A stretch of 64,000 nt of DNA, from NCBI RefSeq assembly GCF_027853965.1, contig NZ_JAQGLB010000002.1, forward strand, positions 681,347-745,346, written 5' to 3'. The DNA comes from Saccharopolyspora indica. Lineage in GTDB: Bacteria; Actinomycetota; Actinomycetes; Mycobacteriales; Pseudonocardiaceae. The notes beneath the pieces were generated by a model. That model saw only the letters and a program-made list of their open reading frames with translations, was not told where the DNA came from and did not search any database. The first letter of the stretch is position 1. Every line of letters begins with the position of its first letter. Positions 33,915 through 42,372 of the stretch are shown here, piece after piece. The translations under genes and the position numbers were made by a program.

Positions 33915-35136
33915 CTGCGTGGTCGGTGGCGGCCCGGCCGGGATGATGCTGGGCCTGCTGCTCGCCCGCGCCGGTGTCGAGGTGACGGTGCTGGAGAAGC
34001 ACCGCGACTTCCTGCGCGACTTCCGCGGCGACACCGTGCACCCCTCGACGCTGCGGCTGCTCGACGAGCTCGGGCTGGGGGAGCGGTTCGCGCGGCTCCC
34101 GGCCGGGCGGCTGGAGCAGATGCGGATCCAGGTCGGCGGGACGACCGTGGTGATGGCCGACTTCCGCTGGCTGCGCGGCCCGCACCGGCACGTCGCGATG
34201 GTGCCGCAGTGGGACTTCCTGGACCTGCTGGCCGCGGCCGCCGCCGAAGAGCCCTCCTTCGACCTGCGGATGTGCCGCGAGGTGACCGGGCTGCGCACCG
34301 ATGCCGGACGCGTCACCGGCGTGCGCTACCTCGGTGCCGACGGCGTGGAGCGCGAACTCGCGGCACCGCTGACCGTGGGCTGCGACGGCCGCGGATCGGT
34401 GGTGCGCCGCGCGGCCGGGCTGCGATCGGTCGACTTCGAGGTGCCGATGGACGTCTGGCAGGTGCGGGTGGCCAAGGCGGACGGCGCCACCGACGGCGAG
34501 GTGTTCGGGCGCTTCGGCGGCGGGCAGGCCTCGGTGACCATGGACCGCGGCGACTACTACCAGACCGCCTACCTCATCGCGAAGGGCAGCGACGAAGCCC
34601 TTCGCGCGCAGGACATCTCGGTCTTCCGGGCGCGGCTGGCCGAGCTGTTCGGCTGGTCGGAGCACCAGCTCGAATCGGTGCGGACCTGGGACGACGTGAA
34701 ACTCCTGAGAACCGAGATGAACCGGCTGCGGCGCTGGTACGGCGACGGGGTGCTGTGCATCGGCGACGCCGCGCACGTGATGTCCCCGGTCGGCGGCGTA
34801 GGCGTCAACATCGCCGTGCAGGATGCCGTTGCCGCGGCGCGGCTCCTGGCCGGGCCGTTGCGCCGCGGCCAAGCGCCCACCAGCGTGCTCGCGAAGATCC
34901 AGCGGCGGCGGTCGTTGCCCGTGCGAGTAGCGCAGCAGACGCAGCGCGGCGAGCACGAGATGCTCCTGCGCCCCGCGCTGGACGGCACGCTCGACGAGCA
35001 CGACCTGCCGCTCCTGCTACGACTCCTGCGGCGCTTCCCGTTCCTGCGCGGCCTGACCGGCTACGTCGGCGGCGTCGGGATCCGCCCGGAACGCGCGCCC
35101 GCCTTCGCCCGGCGGAGCCCGGCCCGGGTGCCCTAG
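33832..35136 (+). CDS. FAD-dependent monooxygenase (class A flavoprotein)
   Basis: The Rossmann motif CVVGGGPAGMMLGLLLARAG begins near residue 29, the DG motif is GCDGRGSVVRRAAG, and the FAD-binding GD motif is CIGDAAHVMSPVGGVGVN. Length and motifs fit PHBH-type aromatic hydroxylases acting on phenols or antibiotics. The first about 27 residues (MQPSPKKPPNVRSPQTQPPL...) derive entirely from the 130-bp repeat and are not expected in the family; the original start may be lost, or a non-AUG codon closer to the motif may be used. ATG at 33832 has caggggaccg upstream. Expression is likely induced through the adjacent TetR regulator. Confidence 0.87.
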   Translation: MQPSPKKPPNVRSPQTQPPLKNPERRDCCVVGGGPAGMMLGLLLARAGVEVTVLEKHRDFLRDFRGDTVHPSTLRLLDELGLGERFARLPAGRLEQMRIQVGGTTVVMADFRWLRGPHRHVAMVPQWDFLDLLAAAAAEEPSFDLRMCREVTGLRTDAGRVTGVRYLGADGVERELAAPLTVGCDGRGSVVRRAAGLRSVDFEVPMDVWQVRVAKADGATDGEVFGRFGGGQASVTMDRGDYYQTAYLIAKGSDEALRAQDISVFRARLAELFGWSEHQLESVRTWDDVKLLRTEMNRLRRWYGDGVLCIGDAAHVMSPVGGVGVNIAVQDAVAAARLLAGPLRRGQAPTSVLAKIQRRRSLPVRVAQQTQRGEHEMLLRPALDGTLDEHDLPLLLRLLRRFPFLRGLTGYVGGVGIRPERAPAFARRSPARVP

Positions 35137-35170
35137 TCCGCGTGCTGGCTTCGTTTTCACTGGTCAAAGA

Positions 35171-35215
35171 CCGTGAGTGCTTTGTGGTGCTATAGCCCCC
35201 CGAAGTACTCACGGG
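35171..35215. repeat. 45-bp palindromic repeat, family A, copy 3
   Basis: Starts ccgtgagtgctttgtggtgc and ends cgaagtactcacggg. It lies between two co-directional plus-strand genes. Confidence 0.9.
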
Positions 35216-35333
35216 TCCTCACCTGCGGAAACGGGGCGCGGGCCGGAGAAATTGCTGAGGTGGCCGGGTTTCCGCAGGTCGCGAGTGGTGTAGCCTCCTG
35301 GGGTCCCCGCTCGATTCGTCCACCGGATCCGCC

Positions 35334-36953
35334 ATGCCCCCTGCCGATGCGCGCAACTGGTTCGGCCGCGTCCGGCCGCAGTGGAGCCTGGCCCGCCAGC
35401 TGTTCGTGCTGCAGGTCGTGGTGGTGGCCGTCGTGGTGCTCGCCGGCACCGCCCTGGCCTGGTACGACGCGGAGCAGCGCAACGAGGACGCGGCCCGCGA
35501 CAAGGTGGTGGCGGTGGCCCGCACGCTGGCCGCGCAACCGGACGTCCGGGGGGCCCTGGTCGCGCCGGACCCGACCGCGACCCTGCAGCCGCTGGCCGAA
35601 CGGGTGCGCGCCGACACCGGGGTCGACTTCATCACGATCATGTCCCCGCGGGGCATCCGCTACACCCACCCCGATCCGGCGCGCATCGGCCAGCCGTTCC
35701 TCGGCCACATCGAGCAGGCCGTCGCCGGTCAGGTGTTCACCGAGATCTTCCCCGGCACGCTCGGCTTCTCGGTGCGCGCCGTGGTGCCGGTCCACGACGA
35801 CGGGCACCGGCTGATCGGCCTGGTCTCCGACGGCATCACCGTGCGCTCGATCTCCCTGGAGCTGGAGAAGCAGGTCAGCGTGCTGGTGCTGGTCGCGGCG
35901 GCGGCGCTGCTGGTCGGCGGGCTGCTGACCTACCTGGTCAGCGCCCGGCTGCGCCGCCACACCCACGGCCTGCGGCCCGCGGAGCTCAGCCGCATGTACG
36001 AGTACCACGACGCGATCCTGCACGCGGTGCGCGAAGGCCTGCTGCTGATCTCCCCGGCCGGGCGGGTGACGCTGTGCAACGACGGGGCCGGTCTGCTGCT
36101 GGGCCTGGACCCGCTGGCCGTCGAAGGCAGCACGGTGGCCGGGCTGGAGCTGCCGGAATCCCTTGTGGACAGTCTTGGCTCGGGGCGGGCGGTGCGCGAC
36201 GAGGTGCACCTGACGGACGAGCGGGTGCTGCTGGTCAACGCCTCGCAGATCCGCAGCGGCGATCGGGACCTGGGCATCGTGGTCACCCTCCGGGACCACA
36301 CCGAGCTGCAGGCGCTGAGCGGGGAGCTGGACTCCATGCGCGGGTTCGCCGAATCGCTGCGCTCTCAAGCGCACGAATCGGCCAACCGCCTGCACACCGT
36401 GGTGTCGCTGATCGAGCTCGGTCGCGCCGACGAGGCCGTCACCTTCGCCACCGCCGAGCTGGAGCTCGCCCAGCAGCTCACCGACCGCGTCGTCGGCGCG
36501 ATCGGGGAGCCGGTGCTGGCCGCGGTGCTGCTGGGCAAGAGCGCCGAGGCGGGGGAGCGCGGGGTGGAGGTGGTGCTCACCGACGACACCGAGATCGACG
36601 ACGTCGACCTGGCGCACATCGACTCGCGGGACCTGGTGACGATCCTCGGCAACCTGATCGACAACGCGGTGGAGGCCGTGGTGGAGCGCCCGCGGCCGCG
36701 GGTGGCGGTGACCGTGCGGTCCACTTCGGACGGAGTGCTGATCCGGGTCGCCGACAACGGTCCGGGCGTGAATCCGGAGACCGCGCAGCGGTTGTTCGAA
36801 CGCGGCTGGTCCACGAAGGACTCCGGCCGCGGGCTCGGGCTCGCGCTGGTCGGGCAGAGCGTGCGACGGCATCGCGGCAGCATCGAGGTGACCAGCGTCG
36901 ACGGCGCGGTGTTCACCGTGCTGCTGCCCGCCGGATCGGACGTGGCCCGGTGA
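35334..36953 (+). CDS. Sensor histidine kinase, CitA/DcuS-like
   Basis: This 539-aa membrane kinase has two helices (LFVLQVVVVAVVVLAGTALA at about 24-43 and VLVLVAAAALLVGGLLTYLV at about 182-201) around an extracytoplasmic sensor domain with ARIGQPFLGH and VRAVVPVHDDGHRLIGLVSD, typical of CitA/DcuS Cache domains. A PAS domain follows (HAVREGLLLISPAGRVTLCN), then a Spo0B-like dimerisation helix with SQAHESANRLHTVVSLIELG (phosphoacceptor His) and an HATPase (NLIDNAVEAVVERP, NGPGVN, GRGLGLALV). Relatives sense C4-dicarboxylates or citrate. The response regulator gene overlaps its stop. Confidence 0.93.
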   Translation: MPPADARNWFGRVRPQWSLARQLFVLQVVVVAVVVLAGTALAWYDAEQRNEDAARDKVVAVARTLAAQPDVRGALVAPDPTATLQPLAERVRADTGVDFITIMSPRGIRYTHPDPARIGQPFLGHIEQAVAGQVFTEIFPGTLGFSVRAVVPVHDDGHRLIGLVSDGITVRSISLELEKQVSVLVLVAAAALLVGGLLTYLVSARLRRHTHGLRPAELSRMYEYHDAILHAVREGLLLISPAGRVTLCNDGAGLLLGLDPLAVEGSTVAGLELPESLVDSLGSGRAVRDEVHLTDERVLLVNASQIRSGDRDLGIVVTLRDHTELQALSGELDSMRGFAESLRSQAHESANRLHTVVSLIELGRADEAVTFATAELELAQQLTDRVVGAIGEPVLAAVLLGKSAEAGERGVEVVLTDDTEIDDVDLAHIDSRDLVTILGNLIDNAVEAVVERPRPRVAVTVRSTSDGVLIRVADNGPGVNPETAQRLFERGWSTKDSGRGLGLALVGQSVRRHRGSIEVTSVDGAVFTVLLPAGSDVAR

Positions 36954-37630
36954 TCTCGGTGCTGGTGGTGGAGGACGACCCGCTGGTCGGCGAGGCGCAC
37001 GAGACCTACGTCAACCGGATCGACGGGTTCTCGGTGGCCGGGCGGGTCCGCACCGGGCAGGCGGCGCTGCGCTTCGTCGAGCGGACGCCGGTGGACCTGG
37101 TGCTGCTGGACCTGCGGCTGCCCGACATGGACGGCCTGCAGGTGGCGCGCGCGCTGCGCACCGCGGGCAGCAGCGCCGACGTCATCGCGGTGACCTCCGC
37201 CCGGGAGCTGAAGGTGGTCCGCGCGGCGGTGTCCAGCGGCGTGGTGCAGTACCTGCTGAAACCGTTCACCTTCGCGGCGATGCGGGAGAAGCTGGAGCAC
37301 TACGCGCGCTTCCGGACGAGCCTCGGCCACGACCGCGAGGTCAGCGGCCAGGCCGAGATCGACCGCGCGTTCTCGACCCTGCGCGGCGTGGACCGCGCGG
37401 CCCTCCCGAAGGGCATGGGCGATGAAACGCTCGCCTCGGTCGTCTCGGCGCTGCGCGCGGCCCCGGAAGGAGCCCCGGCGGGCACCGTCGGCGAAGCGGC
37501 GGGAGTGTCCCGCGTGACGGCCCGCCGCTACCTGGAATACCTGGTGCACAACGGGATGGCCGAACGCCGCCCGCACTACGGGGGCGTGGGCCGCCCGGAG
37601 ATGACCTACCGCTGGATCGGCGAAGCCTGA
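36950..37630 (+). CDS. Response regulator, CitB/DcuR-like
   Basis: 226 aa, starting at GTG overlapping the kinase stop. Receiver domain: VLVVEDDPLVGEAHETY, phosphoacceptor Asp in LVLLDLRLPDMDG, and the lysine in YLLKPFTFAAM. The C-terminal DNA-binding part (GTVGEAAGVSRVTARRYLEY) is the HTH of the CitB/DcuR group. With the upstream kinase it probably controls organic-acid uptake; the DAACS symporter at 31650-33002 is the nearest candidate target. Confidence 0.93.
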   Translation: MISVLVVEDDPLVGEAHETYVNRIDGFSVAGRVRTGQAALRFVERTPVDLVLLDLRLPDMDGLQVARALRTAGSSADVIAVTSARELKVVRAAVSSGVVQYLLKPFTFAAMREKLEHYARFRTSLGHDREVSGQAEIDRAFSTLRGVDRAALPKGMGDETLASVVSALRAAPEGAPAGTVGEAAGVSRVTARRYLEYLVHNGMAERRPHYGGVGRPEMTYRWIGEA

Positions 37631-37672
37631 GGCTCGAGCTGGGTCGAGCTGGAGGTTTGGTGGTGGGTGGGG

Positions 37673-37717
37673 CCGTGAGTGCTTCGGGGCGCTATAGCAC
37701 CACAAAGCGCTCACGGG
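37673..37717. repeat. 45-bp palindromic repeat, family A, copy 4
   Basis: Starts ccgtgagtgcttcggggcgc and ends caaagcgctcacggg. It lies between the convergent response regulator and soxR genes, 3 bp from the soxR stop. Confidence 0.9.
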
Positions 37718-37720
37718 TGG

Positions 37721-38185
37721 TCACCCGATTCCGCGCTCCGAGGTGGGGCGGAGGAGCGGTGCTCCGGGGCCGAACTCGGCGAGCTTGTCGTCCGCGTTGT
37801 GCAGGGCGCAGGTGCGCAGCGACAGGCAACCGCAGCCGATGCAGCCGGTCAGGCGGTCGCGGAGGCGCTGCAGGCCGTCGATGCGGGCGTCCAGCTCGTC
37901 GCGCCAGCGGCGGGACAGGCGCGCCCAGTCGGCCTTGGTCGGCGCGTGGTCGTCGGGGAGCGTGACGAGCGCTTCGGAGATCTGCTCCAGGCTCAGGCCG
38001 ACGCGTTGCGCGGAGCGGATGAAGGCCAGGCGGCGCAGCACTCCCCGGTCGTAGCGGCGCTGGTTTCCCGAGGTCCGGGTACTGTTGATCAGCCCGCGGT
38101 CCTCGTAGAAGCGCAGCGCGGTCTGCGCGACTCCGCTGCGGTGCGCGACCTCACCGATGGTCAGCAGTTTGGGTAGCTTCGACAC
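37721..38185 (-). CDS. soxR: Redox-sensitive transcriptional activator SoxR
   Basis: This 154-aa MerR-family protein has the HTH LTIGEVAHRSGVAQTALRFY, a dimerisation helix and the [2Fe-2S] ligand set CIGCGCLSLRTC (Cys115, 118, 120, 126). In actinomycetes SoxR senses redox-active metabolites rather than mainly superoxide, and turns on genes with a 19-bp promoter spacer. A matching site lies between this gene and the divergent transketolase gene. Confidence 0.95.
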   Translation of the reverse strand: MSKLPKLLTIGEVAHRSGVAQTALRFYEDRGLINSTRTSGNQRRYDRGVLRRLAFIRSAQRVGLSLEQISEALVTLPDDHAPTKADWARLSRRWRDELDARIDGLQRLRDRLTGCIGCGCLSLRTCALHNADDKLAEFGPGAPLLRPTSERGIG

Positions 38186-38246
38186 GTCCGCCAGGCTAGC
38201 TCAAACACTTGGAGCATGGTGGAGGTTTTTTCGGCGAATCGGGGGC

Positions 38247-38277
38247 TTGACCTCTAGTTCGCTCGAAGTTCCACCCT
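38247..38277 (+). promoter_or_regulatory. SoxR-box promoter of the transketolase operon
   Basis: ttgacc (38247-38252) and caccct (38272-38277) are 19 bp apart, the stretched spacing of MerR-family promoters. The spacer region cctctagttcgctcgaagtt resembles the SoxR dyad cctcaag..cttgagg with a few mismatches. Transcription would start at or next to the ATG at 38284, giving a leaderless mRNA. Confidence 0.6.
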
Positions 38278-38283
38278 GGTCGC

Positions 38284-38979
38284 ATGACGATCACGACGAC
38301 GTACGGCTACGCGGATCTCCGGCCGCTGATGAGCGCCATGACGGGCGACGAGAAGCACGATGTCGCCGCCACCTCCACCCTCGACGTGCTGTGGGTGCTC
38401 TACGACCAGGTCCTGTCGGTCGACCCGCAGCGCATCGACGACCCCGACCGCGACCGCTTCCTGCTGTCCAAGGGGCACGGCCCGATGGCCTACTACGCGG
38501 TGCTGGCGGCCAAGGGCTTCCTGGACCCCGCCGAGCTGAAGAGATTCGGCGCGTTCGACTCCCGGCTCGGCTTCCACCCCGACCGGATGCTGGTTCCCGG
38601 CGTGGAGATCGGCAGCGGTTCCCTCGGGCACGGCCTGCCGCTCGGGCTCGGCGTGGTGCTGGGCCTGCGCGCGCAGGACCGCGACGAGTCGCGGGTGGTC
38701 GTGCTGGTGGGCGACGCCGAGCTCGACGAGGGCAGCAACCACGAGGCCATCCAGGTCGCCGGGCGGTGGGGGCTGGGGCAGCTGACCACCGTCGTGGTGG
38801 ACAACAGCTCCTCCAGCACCGGCTGGCCCGGCGGCATCGCCGACCGCTTCGCCCGCGAGGGCTGGGCCGTGCACACCGTCGACGGCCGCGACCACGACGC
38901 GCTCCGCCGCGCCCTCACCGACACCCACCCGGACCGCCCGCTCGCGGTGGTCGCCGAAGTCGAATCCAAGGAGCTGTGA
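38284..38979 (+). CDS. Transketolase N-terminal subunit (split type)
   Basis: This 231-aa thiamine-diphosphate-binding half has the conserved SKGHGPMAYYAVLAAKGFL, GSLGHGLPLGLGVVLGLRAQ and the ThDP/Mg motif GDAELDEGSNHEAIQVAG ending in VVDNS. The partner half is encoded next with an ATGA overlap. Split transketolases are often associated with specialised sugar or secondary metabolism instead of the central pentose phosphate pathway. It faces soxR across a SoxR-like promoter. Confidence 0.92.
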   Translation: MTITTTYGYADLRPLMSAMTGDEKHDVAATSTLDVLWVLYDQVLSVDPQRIDDPDRDRFLLSKGHGPMAYYAVLAAKGFLDPAELKRFGAFDSRLGFHPDRMLVPGVEIGSGSLGHGLPLGLGVVLGLRAQDRDESRVVVLVGDAELDEGSNHEAIQVAGRWGLGQLTTVVVDNSSSSTGWPGGIADRFAREGWAVHTVDGRDHDALRRALTDTHPDRPLAVVAEVESKEL

Positions 38980-39902
38980 TGAGCGCCCCGACCATCGCCA
39001 CCACCATGCGCGAGCAGTTCGTGCAGACCATCGACAACGCCCTCGACACCGACCCGCGGGTGGCCGTCGTGCTGGCGGAGATCTCCGCCGACCGCTTCGA
39101 GGACGCCGCGCGCCGCCACCCGCGCCGGGTGCTCAACGTCGGCATCCGCGAGCAGGCCATGGTCGGCGTCGGCGGTGGGCTGGCGCTGACCGGCCTGCGG
39201 CCGGTGGTGCACTCGATCACGCCGTTCGTCGTGGAGCGCCCGTTCGAGCAGCTCAAGCTCGACCTCGGCCACCAGGGCGTCGGCGCCGTCGTGGTCAGCA
39301 CCGGTGCCTCGTACGACTACCCGACGGCGGGGCGCACGCACATGGCGCCCGGTGACGTCGCGCTGATCGACACGCTGCCCGGCTGGACAGTGCACGTGCC
39401 CGGTCACCCGGCCGAGGTGGACGCGCTGCTGCGCTCGGCGCTGCCCGGCGACGAGCCGGTCTACCTGCGGCTCTCCGAGCGGGTCAACGCCGAACCGCTG
39501 GTGACCGGCCCGGGCTGGCACACCGTGCGCACCGGCGGCAGGGGCGTGGTGCTGGCCGTTGGCCCGATGCTCGACCCGGTCCTGTCCGCCACCGCCGCGC
39601 TCGACGTGACCGTGCTGTACACGGCCACCATCCGCCCGTTCGACGCCGCCGGGCTGCGCGCGGCGGTGCGCGCGGCGACCTCCGACGTGGTGCTGGTCGA
39701 GCCGTACCTGCGCGGCACCTCGACGCACGAGATCAACGACGCGCTCGCCGACGTCCCGCACCGGGCCCTGGCGCTGGGCGTCCGCCGCGACCAGGAGCTG
39801 CGCGCGTACGGCACGACCGACGAGCACGAGGCCGCGCACGGCCTGAGCCCGACCGCGATCGCCGCGTCGATCCGCGACTTCCTGGACGGAGCCACCCGAT
39901 GA
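38979..39902 (+). CDS. Transketolase C-terminal subunit (split type)
   Basis: This 307-aa pyrimidine-binding and C-terminal half contains RVLNVGIREQAMVGVGGGLA with the catalytic Glu of ThDP activation, ITPFVVERPFEQLKLDL and TAGRTHMAPGDVALI. The C-terminal domain begins near GRGVVLAVGPMLD. It overlaps both the N-terminal subunit gene and the following PPOX gene, so all three should be co-translated. Confidence 0.92.
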   Translation: MSAPTIATTMREQFVQTIDNALDTDPRVAVVLAEISADRFEDAARRHPRRVLNVGIREQAMVGVGGGLALTGLRPVVHSITPFVVERPFEQLKLDLGHQGVGAVVVSTGASYDYPTAGRTHMAPGDVALIDTLPGWTVHVPGHPAEVDALLRSALPGDEPVYLRLSERVNAEPLVTGPGWHTVRTGGRGVVLAVGPMLDPVLSATAALDVTVLYTATIRPFDAAGLRAAVRAATSDVVLVEPYLRGTSTHEINDALADVPHRALALGVRRDQELRAYGTTDEHEAAHGLSPTAIAASIRDFLDGATR

Positions 39903-40291
39903 CCTTCACCCCGGCCGAGATCGACTACTTGGAAGGGCAGACCCTGGGACGGCTGTGCACCCTCGGGCCCGGCGGGGAGCCGCAGGCCCGGCCGGTGGGC
40001 GTGCACCTGGGCCCGGACGGCACGATCGACGTTCTCGGCTACCGCAACGCCGAATCGCAGAAGTGGCGCAACGTGCTGCGCGATCCGCGCGTGACCTTCG
40101 TGGTCGACGACATCGCCTCGCAGACGCCGTGGCGGGTCCGCGGCATCGAGATCCGCGGGGAGGCCGACGCGCTGCTCGGCGTCGGGTCGACCGAAGACGG
40201 GATGAGCGGCGACGTGATCCGCATCCGCCCGAAGCGGATCCTCTCGTGGGGAATCGAGACCGAGCGCGCCCAAGCCCGCGACGTGGGGTGA
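39899..40291 (+). CDS. PPOX-class (split-barrel flavin/F420-dependent) protein
   Basis: This 130-aa protein overlaps the transketolase gene (ATGA). Pattern: FTPAEIDYLEGQTLGRLCTL, PQARPVGVHLGPDGTIDVLG, RNVLRDPRVTFVVDD and RIRPKRILSWGIE. These fit the pyridoxamine-phosphate-oxidase-like split barrel, in the branch commonly annotated F420-dependent in actinobacteria. The cofactor cannot be decided from sequence. The SoxR-linked operon suggests a redox role. Confidence 0.8.
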   Translation: MTFTPAEIDYLEGQTLGRLCTLGPGGEPQARPVGVHLGPDGTIDVLGYRNAESQKWRNVLRDPRVTFVVDDIASQTPWRVRGIEIRGEADALLGVGSTEDGMSGDVIRIRPKRILSWGIETERAQARDVG

Positions 40292-40316
40292 CCGCCTGCG
40301 CCGGTAGCCTGGGCCC

Positions 40317-40946
40317 GTGGCACGAGTCGTCATCTTGGACTACGGATCAGGCAACCTCCGCTCCGCCGAACGCGCGCTGCAGCGCGTCGGGGCCGACGTC
40401 GAGGTGACCGCCGACCATCGTGCCGCGGTGGAGGCCGACGGCCTGGTGGTTCCCGGCGTCGGGGCGTTCGCGGCCTGCATGCGGGGCCTGCTGGAGGTCG
40501 GCGGCGACAAGATCATCGACCACCGGCTGGCCGGCGACCGGCCGGTCTTGGGCATCTGCGTGGGCATGCAGGTGCTCTTCGACCAGGGCGTCGAGCACGG
40601 CATGCAGGCCAACGGCTGCGGCCAGTGGCCGGGCACCGTCGAGCGGCTGGAGGCCGACGTCCTGCCGCACATGGGCTGGAACGAGGTCGACGCCCCGGAG
40701 GGCAGCGTCCTGTTCGCCGGGATGGAACCGGGCACCCGGTTCTACTTCGTGCACTCCTACGGCGTGCGCCGGTGGGAGCTGGAGCTGTCGGACTCGATCG
40801 CGCCGCCGCTGGTGACCTGGGCCGAGCACGGCGAGCGGTTCGTCGCAGCGGTGGAGAACGGCCCGCTGATGGCGACCCAGTTCCACCCGGAGAAGTCCGG
40901 CGAGGCAGGCGCCCGGCTGCTGCGCAACTGGCTGGACACCCTGTGA
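40317..40946 (+). CDS. hisH: Imidazole glycerol phosphate synthase, glutamine amidotransferase subunit
   Basis: This 209-aa class I amidotransferase has [15 protein letters not shown], nucleophile Cys81 in [14 protein letters not shown] and the His/Glu pair in [12 protein letters not shown]. It supplies ammonia to HisF, encoded at 44520-45293. GTG start. The next small gene overlaps its stop. Confidence 0.97.
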   Translation: MARVVILDYGSGNLRSAERALQRVGADVEVTADHRAAVEADGLVVPGVGAFAACMRGLLEVGGDKIIDHRLAGDRPVLGICVGMQVLFDQGVEHGMQANGCGQWPGTVERLEADVLPHMGWNEVDAPEGSVLFAGMEPGTRFYFVHSYGVRRWELELSDSIAPPLVTWAEHGERFVAAVENGPLMATQFHPEKSGEAGARLLRNWLDTL

Positions 40947-41143
40947 CCCGCCGCCACGGGATGCTCAGCCAGCGGGCGATCAAGCTGATCGCCACCGTGC
41001 TGGCGTTCGGGATGATCGCCGGCATCGGAGCGCCCTACCTGCTGCAAGCCGGCTTCCCGCTGTGGACGGTGCTGCTGCTGGTGCTGGTCGTGCTGGCGGT
41101 GCCGATCGTGGCGGTGCTGTACGCGGAGCGCAGCCGCGGCTGA
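40943..41143 (+). CDS. Small two-helix membrane protein downstream of hisH (66 aa)
   Basis: The GTG overlaps the hisH stop (GTGA). The product has a basic start ([20 protein letters not shown]) and two hydrophobic helices ([17 protein letters not shown] and [20 protein letters not shown]). Coupling to hisH suggests co-expression, but the role is unknown. An internal ATG at residue 7 is an alternative start. Confidence 0.65.
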   Translation: MTRRHGMLSQRAIKLIATVLAFGMIAGIGAPYLLQAGFPLWTVLLLVLVVLAVPIVAVLYAERSRG

Positions 41144-41153
41144 TGGTTCCGTG

Positions 41154-41199
41154 CCCGTGAGTGCTTTGGGGTGCCATAGCGCCCCGAAACGCTCACGGG
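41154..41199. repeat. 45-bp palindromic repeat, family A, copy 5
   Basis: Starts cccgtgagtgctttggggtg and ends gaaacgctcacggg. It lies 11 bp after the membrane protein stop and upstream of priA. Confidence 0.9.
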
Positions 41200-41267
41200 G
41201 GTGAGCGCCCAGCAGGTGACGGCGGTGCGGTCGTGGCCGGTCGGGGTGGGGACAGTAGGGTTGGGGC

Positions 41268-41999
41268 GTGAGCTTCACGTTGCTTCCCGCAGTTGACGTT
41301 GCCGACGGGCAGGCGGTCCGCCTCGTGCAGGGCGCCGCCGGTTCCGAGACCTCCTACGGCGACCCGTTGGAGGCCGCGCTGGCCTGGCAGCGCGCGGGAG
41401 CGGAGTGGATCCACCTGGTGGACCTCGACGCGGCGTTCGGCCGCGGCTCGAACCGCGAGCTGCTGGCCGAGGTGACCGGGAAGCTCGACGTGAAGGTGGA
41501 GCTCTCCGGCGGCATCCGCGACGACGCCTCGCTGGAGGCGGCGCTGGCCACCGGCTGCGCGCGGGTCAACCTGGGCACCGCGGCGCTGGAGAACCCGGAG
41601 TGGGCGGACCGCGTGGTCGCCGAGTACGGCGAGCGCGTCGCGGTCGGCTTGGACGTGCGGATCACCGAGCAGGGCCACCGGCTGGCCGCCCGCGGCTGGA
41701 CCAAGGACGGCGGCGACCTCTGGGAGGTGCTGGCGCGGCTGGACGCGGCCGGCTGCCGCCGCTACGTGGTCACCGACGTGAGCAAGGACGGCACCCTGCA
41801 GGGTCCGAACACCGAGCTGCTGCGCGAGGTCTGCGCCCGCACCGAGGCACCGGTGATCGCCTCCGGCGGTGTGTCCAGCGTGGACGACCTGGTGGAGCTG
41901 TCGAAGCTGGCCCCGCTCGGCCTGGAGGGCTCGATCGTCGGCAAGGCGCTGTACGCGCAGAACTTCACCCTCGAAGAGGCGCTGGCCGCCGTCCGCTGA
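41268..41999 (+). CDS. priA: Bifunctional ProFAR isomerase / PRA isomerase PriA (HisA-type)
   Basis: This 243-aa half-barrel-duplicated TIM barrel has catalytic Asp residues in [10 protein letters not shown] and [15 protein letters not shown] and phosphate loops SGGIRDD and IASGGVSS. The segment [16 protein letters not shown], with Trp after Arg-Gly, is characteristic of PriA rather than HisA. PriA replaces both HisA and TrpF in many actinomycetes. The trp cluster in this window has no trpF, which supports that reading. The gene is separated from hisH by one membrane protein gene and a palindrome. Confidence 0.93.
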   Translation: MSFTLLPAVDVADGQAVRLVQGAAGSETSYGDPLEAALAWQRAGAEWIHLVDLDAAFGRGSNRELLAEVTGKLDVKVELSGGIRDDASLEAALATGCARVNLGTAALENPEWADRVVAEYGERVAVGLDVRITEQGHRLAARGWTKDGGDLWEVLARLDAAGCRRYVVTDVSKDGTLQGPNTELLREVCARTEAPVIASGGVSSVDDLVELSKLAPLGLEGSIVGKALYAQNFTLEEALAAVR

Positions 42000-42006
42000 C
42001 CTGCCG

Positions 42007-42365
42007 TCATCGGCGGCGGAATCCGCCTCGGGCGTACCGCCCGGGAGGCGTGCCCAGGACCTTCTTGAAGTGCCGGGTGAGGTGGGACTGGTCGTAGAAA
42101 CCGGCCGCGACCGCCACCTCGCCGGATGGCCGCCCTTCGAGGAGCAACCGGCGGGCGAGGTCACCTACTGGTGCGGCGCGATGCCGAACGCGGCGCTGAA
42201 GGCCCGCACGAGGCGCGCGGGGTGGGCGTGCAGCAGCCGTGCGATCTCCGCCAGCGTGGTGCTCTCCCGGATCCGCGAGTCCAGCAGGTCGTGCGCGATA
42301 CCGCGGTCATCCGCCACGCCTCCGGCGACGAGCCGGGGGCGCAGGTGCTCGCGCAGGCCGCAACC
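42007..42365 (-). pseudogene. Decayed AraC-family regulator (C-terminal HTH remnant)
   Basis: Two frames on the minus strand together resemble the end of an AraC regulator. The first runs LREHLRPRLVAGGVADDRGI, then TTLAEIARLLHAHPARLVRA, FSAAFGIAPHQ and a stop. The second, shifted frame continues LARRLLLEGRPSGEVAVAAG, FYDQSHLTRHFKKVLGTPPG, RYARGGF. The join lacks a few residues (the usual PHQYLxxRRV), so a small deletion caused the frameshift. The N-terminal ligand domain is also missing. AraC genes of this type usually face a DUF2000 gene, as here. Confidence 0.75.
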
Positions 42366-42372
42366 TCGGGGC

